DNA of 64,000 nucleotides from JAKGBX01 sp965366835 (GCA_965366835.1 CBDUGF010000001.1:1-64000), one strand, 5' to 3'; numbered from the stretch's first letter, positions 1 to 8,822 are shown. Numbers and translations: made by a program. Notes: generated from the letters alone by a model not told the origin.

Positions 1-295
1 AATATCGGTCGGCGCCGGACTGATCCTGCCATTTGCGGGTTTGGAGCTGGCCCTCGATATAGACTTTTGAGCCCTTGCGAAGATATTGCTCGGCCACGCG
101 CACCAGGCCTTCCTGGAAGATCGCCACCGAATGCCACTCGGTCTTTTCACGCCGCTCGCCTGTGTTCTTGTCTTTCCAGGTCTCCGACGTGGCGATGCGC
201 AGGTTACAGACCTTGCCGCCGTTCTGGAACGTGCGCACCTCCGGATCGCGACCCAGATTGCCGATCAAAATTACCTTGTTTACCGAGCCTGCCAT
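1..295 (-). CDS. ssb: Single-stranded DNA-binding protein (N-terminal part, cut by window edge)
   Basis: Binds single-stranded DNA during replication, repair and recombination. The visible 98 residues begin MAGSVNKVILIGNLGRDPE and continue with NLRIATSETW, the W/H-rich TEWHSVAIF strand and KGSKVYIEGQLQTRKWQD, which is the classic OB-fold of bacterial SSB. The acidic C-terminal tail lies beyond position 1. The ATG at 295-293 is preceded on the minus strand by AGGAGAG at a good distance. The gene is divergent from the lytic transglycosylase across a 224-bp AT-rich gap. I saw no LexA-type GTTC/GAAC pair in that gap, so SOS control is not supported by this sequence. Confidence 0.95.
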   Translation of the reverse strand, partial: MAGSVNKVILIGNLGRDPEVRTFQNGGKVCNLRIATSETWKDKNTGERREKTEWHSVAIFQEGLVRVAEQYLRKGSKVYIEGQLQTRKWQDQSGADRY

Positions 296-452
296 TGCGC
301 TCTCCTCTAGAATCCCCCGAAAAACGTAGTCTTGGTTACACCATCCCAAAAGGGTGAAGGAAAGCTTAAACTTTTAGAAAACTTGTCGAAAGCCGTTGCC
401 AGAGCGTATTGGAGTGGCGCAAAATCCGGCCCCGTAGCCGCTATGGCATCCT

Positions 453-483
453 TTGGCTGGAAAAACCGGAAAGAATCTATATA
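453..483 (+). promoter_or_regulatory. Putative sigma-70 promoter of the lytic transglycosylase gene
   Basis: TTGGCT (453-458) is followed after 17 bp by TCTATA (476-481), which overlaps TATATA (478-483), about 37 bp before the ATG at 520. The 296-519 gap otherwise holds only AT-rich sequence and presumably the ssb promoter on the other strand. This is a consensus match only. Confidence 0.4.
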
Positions 484-519
484 CAGTGGCGAAACGCATC
501 AGGTGGGGCTTCAATAGAC

Positions 520-1107
520 ATGCGTCGTTTCATAGTTCTGGTGGCCGCTTCGGCCCTGATCGCGCCGATCCCGGCTCAGGCCGACATGTTCTCGACCAAA
601 CAGCGCGCCAAGCTGTTCAAATCGCAGACCAAAGTACTCGATACGAGGGCGCGTTCGCAATACAACGCCTCGGTGCGGTTGCAGCCGGCGGCAGTGAACA
701 CTCCGACGAAATGGGGCAGTTCGAAAAGCTACAACGGCCGCTACCGTGGACCATATCTGAGCATGGCCAAAGCGGCGGCAGCGCGCCATGGGGTGCCCGA
801 GGATCTGTTCCTGCGTTTGGTGCAGCAGGAATCAGGCTGGAAGGTGCAGGCGAAATCGCACAAAGGCGCGATTGGTCTGGCCCAGTTGATGCCGGGTACC
901 GCACGCAAACTTGGGGTAAACCCGCATGATCCTTATGAAAATCTGGAAGGCGGCGCGCGCTATCTGAAGCTGCAATATGGCAAGTTCAAATCCTGGCGGC
1001 TTGCGCTGGCCGCCTATAATGCCGGGCCGGGCGCAGTTGAAAAATACGGCGGCGTTCCGCCCTACAAAGAGACGCGTAACTACGTGAAGGTGATCTGGGG
1101 GAGCTGA
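520..1107 (+). CDS. Secreted lytic transglycosylase (SLT family)
   Basis: A 195-residue protein that should cleave peptidoglycan glycan strands in the periplasm, forming 1,6-anhydro ends. Residues 1-21 form a signal peptide ending in AQA. After a spacer of about 55 residues, the SLT domain (about 80-195) carries the catalytic glutamate in QQESGW (E104), then GLAQLMP (119-125) and AAYNAGP (164-170), the three family signatures. The ATG at 520 is chosen because it begins directly with the signal peptide; the open frame reaches back to 409 but would add a non-hydrophobic leader. It is convergent with the VOC-protein gene, with a GC-rich palindrome around the stop codon. Confidence 0.9.
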   Translation: MRRFIVLVAASALIAPIPAQADMFSTKQRAKLFKSQTKVLDTRARSQYNASVRLQPAAVNTPTKWGSSKSYNGRYRGPYLSMAKAAAARHGVPEDLFLRLVQQESGWKVQAKSHKGAIGLAQLMPGTARKLGVNPHDPYENLEGGARYLKLQYGKFKSWRLALAAYNAGPGAVEKYGGVPPYKETRNYVKVIWGS

Positions 1108-1130
1108 TCAGCCCCCCCAAGTGATCTGGT

Positions 1131-1673
1131 TCAAACGTCCGACAGTTCCTTGGCATGCAGCCATTCGGCATGTTTGGGTGCGCGTTTGGTCTTCGACCAT
1201 TCTTCGAGCATCTCCCATTTCACACTGTCCAGTTTGGCCAGCAGCTTGTCTTCTTCCGGGTCGGGACAGGCCAGTTCCAGGCGGTGTCCGTTGGGATCGT
1301 AGAAATAGATCGAGTGGAAGATCGAGTGATCGGTCACACCCAGAACCTCGACGCCATTGGCTTCGAGATGGTCCTTGAATTCTATCAGTGTTGCGCGGTC
1401 CTTCACCTTGAAGGCGAGGTGTTGCGTCCAGATCGGTGTGTTGGGGTCGCGGCCCATTTCCGGTTTGGTGGGCAGCTCGAAAAACGCCAATACGTTGCCA
1501 TTTCCGGCATCCATGAAGATATGCATGTAGGGATCGGGCTCGTGGGTCGAGGGGACATGATCTTCGGCGATGGCGAGCACGAAGTCCATGTTCAGCATCT
1601 TGTTGTACCATTCGACCGTCTCTTTCGCGTCCTTGCAGCGATAGGCGACGTGGTGGATTTGTTCGATTTTCAT
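1131..1673 (-). CDS. VOC-fold (glyoxalase/dioxygenase superfamily) protein
   Basis: A 180-residue protein with a vicinal-oxygen-chelate fold. It starts MKIEQIHHVAYRCKD, the first beta strand with a metal-binding His pair, has QHLAFKVKD at the start of the second module and ends the core with YFYDPNGHRLELACP, the second metal-ligand region. It could be a glyoxalase-like lyase, an isomerase or an extradiol dioxygenase-like enzyme; the substrate cannot be read. The ATG at 1673 has AGGAG about 8 bp upstream on the minus strand. A strong terminator (1735-1765) separates it from the ABC operon upstream, so it is probably transcribed on its own rather than as the last operon gene. Confidence 0.8.
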   Translation of the reverse strand: MKIEQIHHVAYRCKDAKETVEWYNKMLNMDFVLAIAEDHVPSTHEPDPYMHIFMDAGNGNVLAFFELPTKPEMGRDPNTPIWTQHLAFKVKDRATLIEFKDHLEANGVEVLGVTDHSIFHSIYFYDPNGHRLELACPDPEEDKLLAKLDSVKWEMLEEWSKTKRAPKHAEWLHAKELSDV

Positions 1674-1734
1674 CTCATGCGCTCCTGGTTGAATGATTTC
1701 GTTGTTGTGATAATAGTTGCGAATGTAACCATCA

Positions 1735-1765
1735 AGCAAAAAGAAAACCAGGCCCAAAGGCCTGG
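1735..1765 (-). terminator. Rho-independent terminator of the peptide ABC transporter operon
   Basis: On the minus strand a 7-bp stem CCAGGCC/GGCCTGG with loop TTTG is followed by TTTTCTTTTT. It begins 23 bp after the stop codon of the ATPase gene (1789) and lies before the VOC gene start (1673). Confidence 0.85.
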
Positions 1766-1788
1766 CTGATCTTCTCTCAGGAGCGAGC

Positions 1789-3882
1789 TTATTCGGCGGC
1801 GTCGGGCAGCTTGATCACCGGCTCCATCGTCGCCAGTTCCTCGTCCGGGAGGTGGCATTTGATCTGGTGGCCCGCAGTCAGCTGGCGCATAGGCGGCACT
1901 TCGGTGTCGCACAGGTTACCGGAAACCTTGTCTTTCCAATTGCAGCGCGTCTGGAACGGGCAACCGGGAGGAGGATCCATGGCCGAAGGGATGTCGCCCT
2001 CCAGAACAATATGTTTTTTCTTCACTTTCGTGTCAGCGATGGGCACCGCCGAAAGCAGCGCTTCGGTATAGGGGTGGTAAGGCGGGGCGAAAACTTCATC
2101 CGTACTGCCCAGTTCCACCACATGCCCGAGATACATCACCATCACCCGGTCGCTCAGATAGCGCACGATCGACAGGTCATGCGAAATGAACAGCAACGTT
2201 GTCTTCTCTTTACGTTGAATTTCCATTAACAGATCGGTCACCGCGGCTTGCACGCTCACATCGAGCGCCGAGACCGGTTCGTCTGCCACCACGATGCGCG
2301 CGCCGCCGGCAAAGGCGCGGGCGATGCCGACGCGCTGTTTCTGGCCACCCGACAATTGCCGCGGCATCCGGTCGCCGAATTCGCGTGGCAGCTTCACCAG
2401 ATCGAGCAGCTTCAGCATCCTCTCGCGGCGGTCGGCGTCATCGGTGCCGATCTTGAAAATCTCAAGCGCACGAATGATTTGGCGGCCAACCGTCATCGAC
2501 GGATTGAGCGTATCGAACGGGTTCTGGAACACCATCTGGATATCGGCGACAGTCTGGGTATCGCGCTTCTCGATCGGTATGGCTTCGATGTTGTTGCCGT
2601 CGAGCAGGATCTCGCCGCCGGTCGCGGTTTCCAGCCCCATCAGCACCTTGGCGAAGGTGGATTTGCCGCAGCCGGACTCGCCGACAATCGCAAGGGTTTC
2701 GCTTTCGCGGGCTTCGAAGCTGAGGGTTTCGTTGGCCTTGACCACGCGTTTCTCGCCGCCGCCGAACAGCGCGTTGGCCGCGACCTCGTAGTATTTCTTG
2801 AGGTTGTCCATCTTCAGGACGACTTCGCCGATTTCGCCTTTTTGCTTTTTCTCAGCGAGGGTTAGCGGGGCATTCCAATCTATTTCACGGAACCGCAGGC
2901 AACGGCTTTCATGGGCGCCGTCGCCGTCGACATCGGACATCGGGATGAAGCCCTCATCGCAGAGCCCGTCTTTGAAATAGTCGCAGCGCGGGCCGAAATT
3001 GCAGCCCTTGGGGCGCTCATGCGGCAACGGAAAATTGCCCGGAATGGCCACCAGCGGGCGCGAATTCTTGTCGGCGCCGGGCAGCGGGATGGAGCGGAAA
3101 AGCGCTTGTGTATAAGGGTGTTGCATCTTGTTGAACACGGTTTCGATATCGCCGCGCTCGACCGCTTCACCGGAATACATCACGCAGATCCGATCGCAGG
3201 TTTCCAGGATCAGGCCGAGGTTGTGCGAAATGAACAGCATCGAGGTGCCGTATTTCTTGCCCAGATCCTTGACCAGCTCGACCACGGCGGCCTCCACCGT
3301 CACGTCGAGCGCGGTTGTCGGCTCGTCGAGGATCAGCAAGGAAGGCTTTGACATCAAGGCCATAGCGATCACGATGCGCTGTTGCTGACCGCCGGAAAGC
3401 TGGTGCGGGAAGGAGCGGAGCATGCGTTCGGGGTCGGGGAGTTTCACATCGGTGACGACCTCGAGGGCGCGCTGGTAGGCCTCGTGTTCGCTCACGCCTT
3501 CGTGAATCATCGGCACTTCCATCAGCTGCCTGCCGATCCGCATGGCGGGGTTCAGGGAGGCCATAGGCTCTTGATAAATCATGGCAATTTCGTTGCCACG
3601 GATATCGCGCAGCTCATCCGCGCTCATCTGTTCCATGTTGCGGCCCTTGAACTTGATCGAGCCGCCGACAATGCGCCCGTTCTTGCCCAGATCGCGCATC
3701 ACGCCGAGCGCCACCGTGCTCTTGCCGCAGCCGGATTCTCCAACCAGACCAACGGCTTCGCCGGGTTGAACCTTGACCGAGAAGTCCATCACCGCAGGGA
3801 TTTCCCGAAGCCGCGTGAAGAAGGAAATCGACAATTTGTCGATCTCGAGAATGTAGCCGTCATGGTCGTGAATCTTCGCCAT
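1789..3882 (-). CDS. Peptide-type ABC transporter, fused double ATP-binding subunit (DppD-DppF like)
   Basis: A 697-residue cytoplasmic ATPase that should power the importer encoded upstream. It joins two nucleotide-binding domains that are separate DppD and DppF proteins in many systems. Domain 1 has Walker A GESGCGKST (48-56), signature LSGGQQQR and Walker B LLILDEPTTALD. Its C-terminal oligopeptide extension has the cysteine cluster seen in Dpp/Opp ATPases (GCNFGPRCDYF). Domain 2 repeats GESGCGKST, LSGGQKQR and VVADEPVSALD and ends with another extension, GCPFQTRCNW. Its ATG follows a GAAAGG ribosome-binding site. It is the last gene of the operon; a 134-bp gap separates it from the permease gene and a terminator follows. 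Confidence 0.93.
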   Translation of the reverse strand: MAKIHDHDGYILEIDKLSISFFTRLREIPAVMDFSVKVQPGEAVGLVGESGCGKSTVALGVMRDLGKNGRIVGGSIKFKGRNMEQMSADELRDIRGNEIAMIYQEPMASLNPAMRIGRQLMEVPMIHEGVSEHEAYQRALEVVTDVKLPDPERMLRSFPHQLSGGQQQRIVIAMALMSKPSLLILDEPTTALDVTVEAAVVELVKDLGKKYGTSMLFISHNLGLILETCDRICVMYSGEAVERGDIETVFNKMQHPYTQALFRSIPLPGADKNSRPLVAIPGNFPLPHERPKGCNFGPRCDYFKDGLCDEGFIPMSDVDGDGAHESRCLRFREIDWNAPLTLAEKKQKGEIGEVVLKMDNLKKYYEVAANALFGGGEKRVVKANETLSFEARESETLAIVGESGCGKSTFAKVLMGLETATGGEILLDGNNIEAIPIEKRDTQTVADIQMVFQNPFDTLNPSMTVGRQIIRALEIFKIGTDDADRRERMLKLLDLVKLPREFGDRMPRQLSGGQKQRVGIARAFAGGARIVVADEPVSALDVSVQAAVTDLLMEIQRKEKTTLLFISHDLSIVRYLSDRVMVMYLGHVVELGSTDEVFAPPYHPYTEALLSAVPIADTKVKKKHIVLEGDIPSAMDPPPGCPFQTRCNWKDKVSGNLCDTEVPPMRQLTAGHQIKCHLPDEELATMEPVIKLPDAAE

Positions 3883-4016
3883 TAACTTTCTCCTTTCACG
3901 CCCGAATCGGGGGGGTGACTCTCGGCTGCCGTTCGGCTGCCATCCGGCTGCCGCGAAAATCCGGCATTCTGGCCGGGACCGTTTGTTGCTCTGGCGTGCG
4001 CTTCACGCATGGTCTG

Positions 4017-5714
4017 TTAATCCCTCAGCGATTCTTCGCGCAGGCCATCGGCCAGCAGGTTGAGCCCCAGGACCAGCGTCAGGAGCGCGAAGGCCGGGGG
4101 CAGGGCCGGGTGCGGGAAGATCGACAGGAGCTTGCGGCCCTCGTTGATGGTGCTGCCCCAATCCGGGCTTTCGGGCGGCAGGCCGAGGCCGAAGAAGCCC
4201 AGGGTGCCGAGCAGGATCGTGGTGTAGCCGATGCGCAGGCAGAAATCGACGATCAGCGGCCCGCGCGCATTGGGCAGGATCTCCCAGAGCATGATGTACC
4301 ACGGGCCTTCGCCGCGGGTCTGTGCCGCTGCCACGTAATCGCGGGTGTGGATATCGAGCGCGAGGCCGCGCACGATCCGGAACACGGTGGGCGAATTGAC
4401 GAACACCACCGAGACGAAGACCACGAGGATGCCGCCGGGGATGTTGAAGAAATCGAACGGCCAGAAGCGGATCTTCGAGGTCGAGCCGGGATCGTTGATC
4501 GCCGAGGCATAGAACAGGAACATCGGGATCAGCACCAAAGCCAGCCAGATGTAATCCTTGTGCGGCTGGGTGCGGAAGCGCGAATGGATCAGGATCCCGA
4601 AGAACACCAGCGGGAACACGAACAGCACCGCCGCCATGTATTGCGGCAGCCCGGTCAGAACGATCTCGGGCGTGACCAGCAGATAGAACAGCAGGATCAC
4701 GGGGAAGGCGAGGATCAGGTTGGCGAGGAAGCTGAGCCCGGTATCGAGGCGGCCGCCGTAGTAGCCCGCGGGCAGGCCGAGCGTGATGCCGACCATGAAG
4801 GCGAACAGCGTCGCCATCGGGGCGATGCGGATCACGATCACCGAGCCTTCGACCATGCGGCTGAACACGTCGCGCGCCAGATTGTCGCCGCCCAGAAGAT
4901 AGAACGGATACTCGCCCGGTTCGGCTCCGGCCAGCGGTGTGCCGGGCAGCTTGTTCTTCATGCCCGACACCTGTTCGAGCGCGCCATGGGTGGCGATCAT
5001 GTCGAACACGCCGACATAGAGCGCGGTGAACACCCAGAACATCACCAGGCCGAAGCCGATCATGCCGATGACGCTGTCGAACAGCTTGCCATAGAGGCCG
5101 AGGCGGCGCTTGTAATGGATCGACACGCCGTAGAGCACGATGAGCGATATCCAGACCGGCATGAAACGGACGAAGATATTGGCCAGGATGCCGCGGTTCT
5201 CGAACACCGAGATATACTTGTGACGCGCGATCTCGTCCGCTGCCGGCATCGCCTCGCCGTCGAACCCGGCGAGCCAGGCGTTGTGCGCCGCGCCCTGCCA
5301 GATCAGCGTGACCACCAGCCACAGCATGACCAGGATGCCGGTGATGTAGAGCGACCATTTGAAGATCAGCCCCATGACACCGGCGGGTTTGTCGAAGAAG
5401 GTCTTCATGAACACCGCCAGCATGGCGGAGAAGACACCAAGGCCCGCGATGATCGCCAGCATCCAGCCGATGCTTGCGAGGCTGAGCCCCTCATCCTCGG
5501 AGCCGGAAATGCCGCCAAAGACATAGTTGAAGCCGACAAAGACCAGGAGCAGCACGGCGATGCCGTTGAACAGCTTGAAGCTGGTTCTTGGGGATGCGTT
5601 GGTGAAGCCAAGCAGCGCGGCGCAGAGGCCGGCGACGATGGCCAGTGTGATCATCACGAAAAGCAGCGGTGCGATTGTGCTGCCGTAGGCGCCAAACCAG
5701 GTGAGTTGTTCCAT
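4017..5714 (-). CDS. Peptide-type ABC transporter permease (DppC-like) with long N-terminal membrane extension
   Basis: A 565-residue inner-membrane permease, nearly twice the usual 280-300 residues of DppC-type proteins. The C-terminal part (about 290-565) is a normal binding-protein-dependent permease domain, with AAQTRGEGPWYIMLWEILPN as the EAA-type loop that docks onto the ATPase and GLGLPPESPDWG near the end. Before it lie about five extra hydrophobic segments (about 14-36, 48-67, 81-103, 118-139, 182-202), plus the segment at 215-238 that corresponds to the usual first helix. The extension has no frame break and the same codon use as the rest, so it looks like a real part of the protein. 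The gene starts 16 bp after the other permease gene ends. Confidence 0.9.
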   Translation of the reverse strand: MEQLTWFGAYGSTIAPLLFVMITLAIVAGLCAALLGFTNASPRTSFKLFNGIAVLLLVFVGFNYVFGGISGSEDEGLSLASIGWMLAIIAGLGVFSAMLAVFMKTFFDKPAGVMGLIFKWSLYITGILVMLWLVVTLIWQGAAHNAWLAGFDGEAMPAADEIARHKYISVFENRGILANIFVRFMPVWISLIVLYGVSIHYKRRLGLYGKLFDSVIGMIGFGLVMFWVFTALYVGVFDMIATHGALEQVSGMKNKLPGTPLAGAEPGEYPFYLLGGDNLARDVFSRMVEGSVIVIRIAPMATLFAFMVGITLGLPAGYYGGRLDTGLSFLANLILAFPVILLFYLLVTPEIVLTGLPQYMAAVLFVFPLVFFGILIHSRFRTQPHKDYIWLALVLIPMFLFYASAINDPGSTSKIRFWPFDFFNIPGGILVVFVSVVFVNSPTVFRIVRGLALDIHTRDYVAAAQTRGEGPWYIMLWEILPNARGPLIVDFCLRIGYTTILLGTLGFFGLGLPPESPDWGSTINEGRKLLSIFPHPALPPAFALLTLVLGLNLLADGLREESLRD

Positions 5715-5730
5715 GAATCCGCGCCCTCGC

Positions 5731-6816
5731 TCAAGAAATCCGGATGCGCGGGTTCAGGAACACATAACCGATATCGGAAATCAGCTGTGTGAACAGAACG
5801 ACCACGACCGAAACAACCGAGACGCCCAGAAGCAGCTCGATATCGTTGTTGCTGGCGGCCTGGACCAGAGTCCAGCCGAAGCCTTTGTAGTTGAACAGCG
5901 TCTCGACGATCACCACGCCGTTGAGCAGCCAGGGGATCTGCAGCATGATCACCGTGAAGGGGGCGATCAGGGCGTTTCTGAGCGCGTGTTTCATCACGAT
6001 GTTGCGGAAGCTGACGCCCTTGAGGCGGGCGGTACGGATATATTGCGCCGTCATCACCTCGGCCATCGAGGCCCGGGTCATGCGGGCGATATAGCCCATG
6101 CCATAGAGCGTGACTGTCAGCACCGGCAGGAAGAAATTGTTGAAGTTGGCGTTTTCCATCGCCTGGGTGGCGGTGCCGCGGAAGATGGTCTTGCCCTCGA
6201 TCAGGCCCCATTCGACGAACAGCGGCGAAAGGCCATATTTCGACGAGGCCAGCAGCGCGATGAAGATCACCCCCGAGACATATTCCGGCGTTGCCGTTGT
6301 GGCGATGGATAGGGTGGAGAGGGTTCTGTCGGTGCGCGAGCCTTCGCGCATTCCCGCCAGCACGCCGACAATCAGCGCGGCGGGCACCATCAGCAGCATG
6401 GTGAAAAGCATGAGTTTTGCGGTCAGACCGAGCCCGCGGGCGATGATGGACGAGACTTCGTCGCGAAACCGTGTCGACCAGCCCCAATCGCCCTGAAGCA
6501 CGCCGCAATAGCGCGGCGCCTTGTCCACCGGCTTGCCGATGACGGCGCATTTGCCGCGCACCTCGCCATCCGCGCCTTCGATGACATATCCGGGCAGGAC
6601 GCCGAGCCATTGGCCATATTTCGAGAACAGGTTCTCGGTATAGCCGCGATTGCCGAGCCAGCGTTCGACCGCTTCGTCGGACATCCGCATGTTGCCCTGG
6701 GTCTTGGCCAGCTTTTCGAGGTTCGGGTAGAGATTGGTCAGGTAGAAGACCACGAAGGTCAGGCAGAGTGCCGTAAGGACCATCACGCCCAGCCGTCTTA
6801 GAATAAACAGTCCCAT
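5731..6816 (-). CDS. Peptide-type ABC transporter permease (DppB-like)
   Basis: A 361-residue inner-membrane subunit forming half of the translocation pore. It starts MGLFILRRLGVMVLTALCLTF, the typical DppB first helix. A periplasmic stretch of about 100 residues follows, then five hydrophobic segments with the EAA loop TARLKGVSFRNIVMKHALRN and the family ending QLISDIGYVFLNPRIR. It is slightly longer than average (about 310-340), mainly in the periplasmic loop. It lies between the binding-protein gene and the second permease gene, the usual order in dpp/opp operons. Confidence 0.93.
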   Translation of the reverse strand: MGLFILRRLGVMVLTALCLTFVVFYLTNLYPNLEKLAKTQGNMRMSDEAVERWLGNRGYTENLFSKYGQWLGVLPGYVIEGADGEVRGKCAVIGKPVDKAPRYCGVLQGDWGWSTRFRDEVSSIIARGLGLTAKLMLFTMLLMVPAALIVGVLAGMREGSRTDRTLSTLSIATTATPEYVSGVIFIALLASSKYGLSPLFVEWGLIEGKTIFRGTATQAMENANFNNFFLPVLTVTLYGMGYIARMTRASMAEVMTAQYIRTARLKGVSFRNIVMKHALRNALIAPFTVIMLQIPWLLNGVVIVETLFNYKGFGWTLVQAASNNDIELLLGVSVVSVVVVLFTQLISDIGYVFLNPRIRIS

Positions 6817-6915
6817 GTCAGCCCCTGTCGGTCAGGCTTGGGCCGGTTGGTTCCGGCCGTTGAATGCAATGCCGATTATTGTTGTTCTGCCGGCGATTGC
6901 GGCGCGTAGGCGCGA

Positions 6916-6943
6916 AGGGCCGCGCCATGATCGGCGCGGCCCT
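6916..6943 (-). terminator. Intercistronic stem-loop between binding-protein and permease genes
   Basis: A perfect 11-bp stem (AGGGCCGCGCC / GGCGCGGCCCT) with a 6-nt loop lies 17 bp downstream of the binding-protein stop codon, inside the operon. No T-tract follows, so it is more likely a partial terminator or a 3' mRNA-stabilising hairpin that keeps binding-protein mRNA in excess, as known for other ABC operons. The functional reading is inferred. Confidence 0.6.
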
Positions 6944-6959
6944 GTTGTGGAGCGGTCGG

Positions 6960-8630
6960 TCAGCCGGCCAGACCCCATTTATAGTGGTGATGCTCGAACG
7001 CGATATGCTGTTCGGTGCCGACCAGCCCTTCCCGGTAGTGGCGATAGAGCGCGCGCCAGTAGGGTTGGATGGTGACGCCTTCCTCCTGGATCAGGGCGGC
7101 GCATTTCTCGGCGATCGCCTTGCGCTTGTCGGCATCGGCAATCGAGAGGGCCTCGGCCAGCAGCGTGTCGAACTCGGCATTGGCCCAGCCGAATTCATTC
7201 CAGGCCTCGCCCGACTTGTAGGCCAGCGACCAGATCTGCACGCCGAGCGGGCGGTGGTTCCAGTTGGTCGAGCTGAACGGATAGCCGACCCAGTCGTTCC
7301 AGAACGTGTTGCCCGGCAGCACGGTGCGTTTGACCTTGATGCCGGCGTCGCGCAGCTGCGCTGCCACCGCATCGGTGGTGTTGCGGCGCCAGTCGTCGTC
7401 GATCGAGAGCAGTTCGTGCTCGTAATCGGCCATGCCGGCCTCTTCCATCAGCGCCTTGGCGCCGGCGGGGTCATGCTTGGGCGCTGGCGTGTCGACATAT
7501 TCCGGGTGCACCGGGCCGAGATGGGTATTGACCGCGACCGAGCCGCGCCCGCCATAGCCGAGCTCGAGCAGCACGTTGTTGTCGACCGCCATCGAGATCG
7601 CCTGACGCACGCGCTTGTCGGCATAGGGCTTCTTGCCGTCGACCTCGGCCAGCTGGTTGGGCCGGATCACGATGGTGCTCATGGTGACGACTTCGGACTT
7701 CTCGAGCCCGAGACCATCGAACACGTCGATGAATTCACCCACCGATTCATGCACCATGTCGACCTCTTCGGCTTCGAGCGCCGCCAGCCACGAGGACGGG
7801 TCGGTGCCGAAGTCGATATATTCGATGCGGTCGAGATAGGGGCCGCCATAGACTTCGGTGCCCCACCAGGTATGGCCTTCCTTGCGCTCGAGCGTGGCCT
7901 TCAGCCCGACTTCGAGCTCGGTCAGCGCGTAGGGTCCGGTGCCGACCGCGTTCTGGGTCTGGGCCGGGTCATAGGAGCCGTGGACGATGGCCGAGGGATA
8001 GTCCGAGAAGCTGGCGATCAGCGAGATGTCGGGCGCCGGCAGGTTGAGCTTGACGGTGTGGCTGTCGACCACTTCGATCACGCCGTCGCCGGCCATGCCG
8101 GTGGCTTCGTCGATCAGCGTGGCCATGCGGCCGGCCATCGAATTGCCCTCGACGTTCTTCTCGCACCAGCGCGCGATGTTGCGGGCCACGTCTTCGGCGG
8201 TGAAATCATCGCCATTGTCCCATTTCGCGTTCTTGCGGACGTTGAGGGTATACTGGGTCGCGTCTTCGTTGATTTCCCAGCTCTCCAGCAGCATGCCGCG
8301 GATCGTCCCGTCGTTGTTGTATTCGACGAGGTATTCCAGGTTGCCGCGGGTTTCGTTGCCGATCTCAGACCAGTCGGCGGTGCGGGTGTCTTTCAACTCG
8401 CGCACGTTCATCTGAACGCGCAGCGTACCGCCCATCGTGGGGGTGGCATGGCTGGCCGCTTCGGCTGGCGCGCCGAGGCCGCCCATGGCATAGGCCGCTG
8501 CCGCGGTCACGCCGAAGGTCGATGCGCGGGCGAGGAACTCGCGGCGGCCAAGCTTGCCCGCCTTGAATTCCTCGGCATACATCTTCGCCGCCGGGTGCAC
8601 CGGTTTGCCGTTGATTGTAGATTGGGTCAT
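6960..8630 (-). CDS. Peptide-type ABC transporter substrate-binding protein (SBP family 5), Tat signal
   Basis: A 556-residue periplasmic solute-binding protein. The N-terminus has a twin-arginine motif, GRREFLARAS, followed by a weakly hydrophobic stretch ending in APAEAAS, so it is probably exported folded by Tat. The mature part shows SBP_bac_5 features: LLESWEINEDATQYTLNVRKNAKWDNGDDFTAEDV split over the first domain, VGTGPYAL, and VRQAISMAVDNN. Related proteins bind peptides, opines, nickel chelates or glycosides; the ligand cannot be told. The ATG at 8630 has GGGAG about 8 bp upstream. It is the first gene of the four-gene operon, with AraC-type repeats upstream (8784-8822). Confidence 0.93.
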   Translation of the reverse strand: MTQSTINGKPVHPAAKMYAEEFKAGKLGRREFLARASTFGVTAAAAYAMGGLGAPAEAASHATPTMGGTLRVQMNVRELKDTRTADWSEIGNETRGNLEYLVEYNNDGTIRGMLLESWEINEDATQYTLNVRKNAKWDNGDDFTAEDVARNIARWCEKNVEGNSMAGRMATLIDEATGMAGDGVIEVVDSHTVKLNLPAPDISLIASFSDYPSAIVHGSYDPAQTQNAVGTGPYALTELEVGLKATLERKEGHTWWGTEVYGGPYLDRIEYIDFGTDPSSWLAALEAEEVDMVHESVGEFIDVFDGLGLEKSEVVTMSTIVIRPNQLAEVDGKKPYADKRVRQAISMAVDNNVLLELGYGGRGSVAVNTHLGPVHPEYVDTPAPKHDPAGAKALMEEAGMADYEHELLSIDDDWRRNTTDAVAAQLRDAGIKVKRTVLPGNTFWNDWVGYPFSSTNWNHRPLGVQIWSLAYKSGEAWNEFGWANAEFDTLLAEALSIADADKRKAIAEKCAALIQEEGVTIQPYWRALYRHYREGLVGTEQHIAFEHHHYKWGLAG

Positions 8631-8783
8631 ATGTGAACTCCCTGTGTATCATTTTTTTTGTTGAGGGTCGCAGCATCGGGCTTCCTCGCCCGTATCAGCT
8701 CCTCCCCCCAAAGTTGCCGCGCCTATTCCCGCACGTCTTCCCCCCCGGCGTCAACGGTGGGTTTCGCCATCTGGAGGCAAAAA

Positions 8784-8822
8784 AGCGACAAAACGCTCGA
8801 CTGAAAGCGACATTAGTGTCGA
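8784..8822 (-). promoter_or_regulatory. Two 17-bp direct repeats, probable AraC-family operator
   Basis: Plus-strand copies AGCGACAAAACGCTCGA (8784-8800) and AGCGACATTAGTGTCGA (8806-8822) match at 12 of 17 positions and repeat every 22 bp, two helical turns. Tandem 17-bp half-sites of this spacing are the classic layout for AraC-family dimers. They lie between the regulator gene and the ABC operon; a TTGACG (minus strand, 8753-8748) downstream may be a -35. The rest of the 8631-8910 gap has no gene that I can see. Confidence 0.55.

Noticed and set aside
1108..1130. GC palindrome around GCTGATCAGC between convergent genes as a terminator
   Set aside because: The inner 10 bp is a perfect palindrome with no loop and no T-tract on either side; it may be chance around a stop codon.
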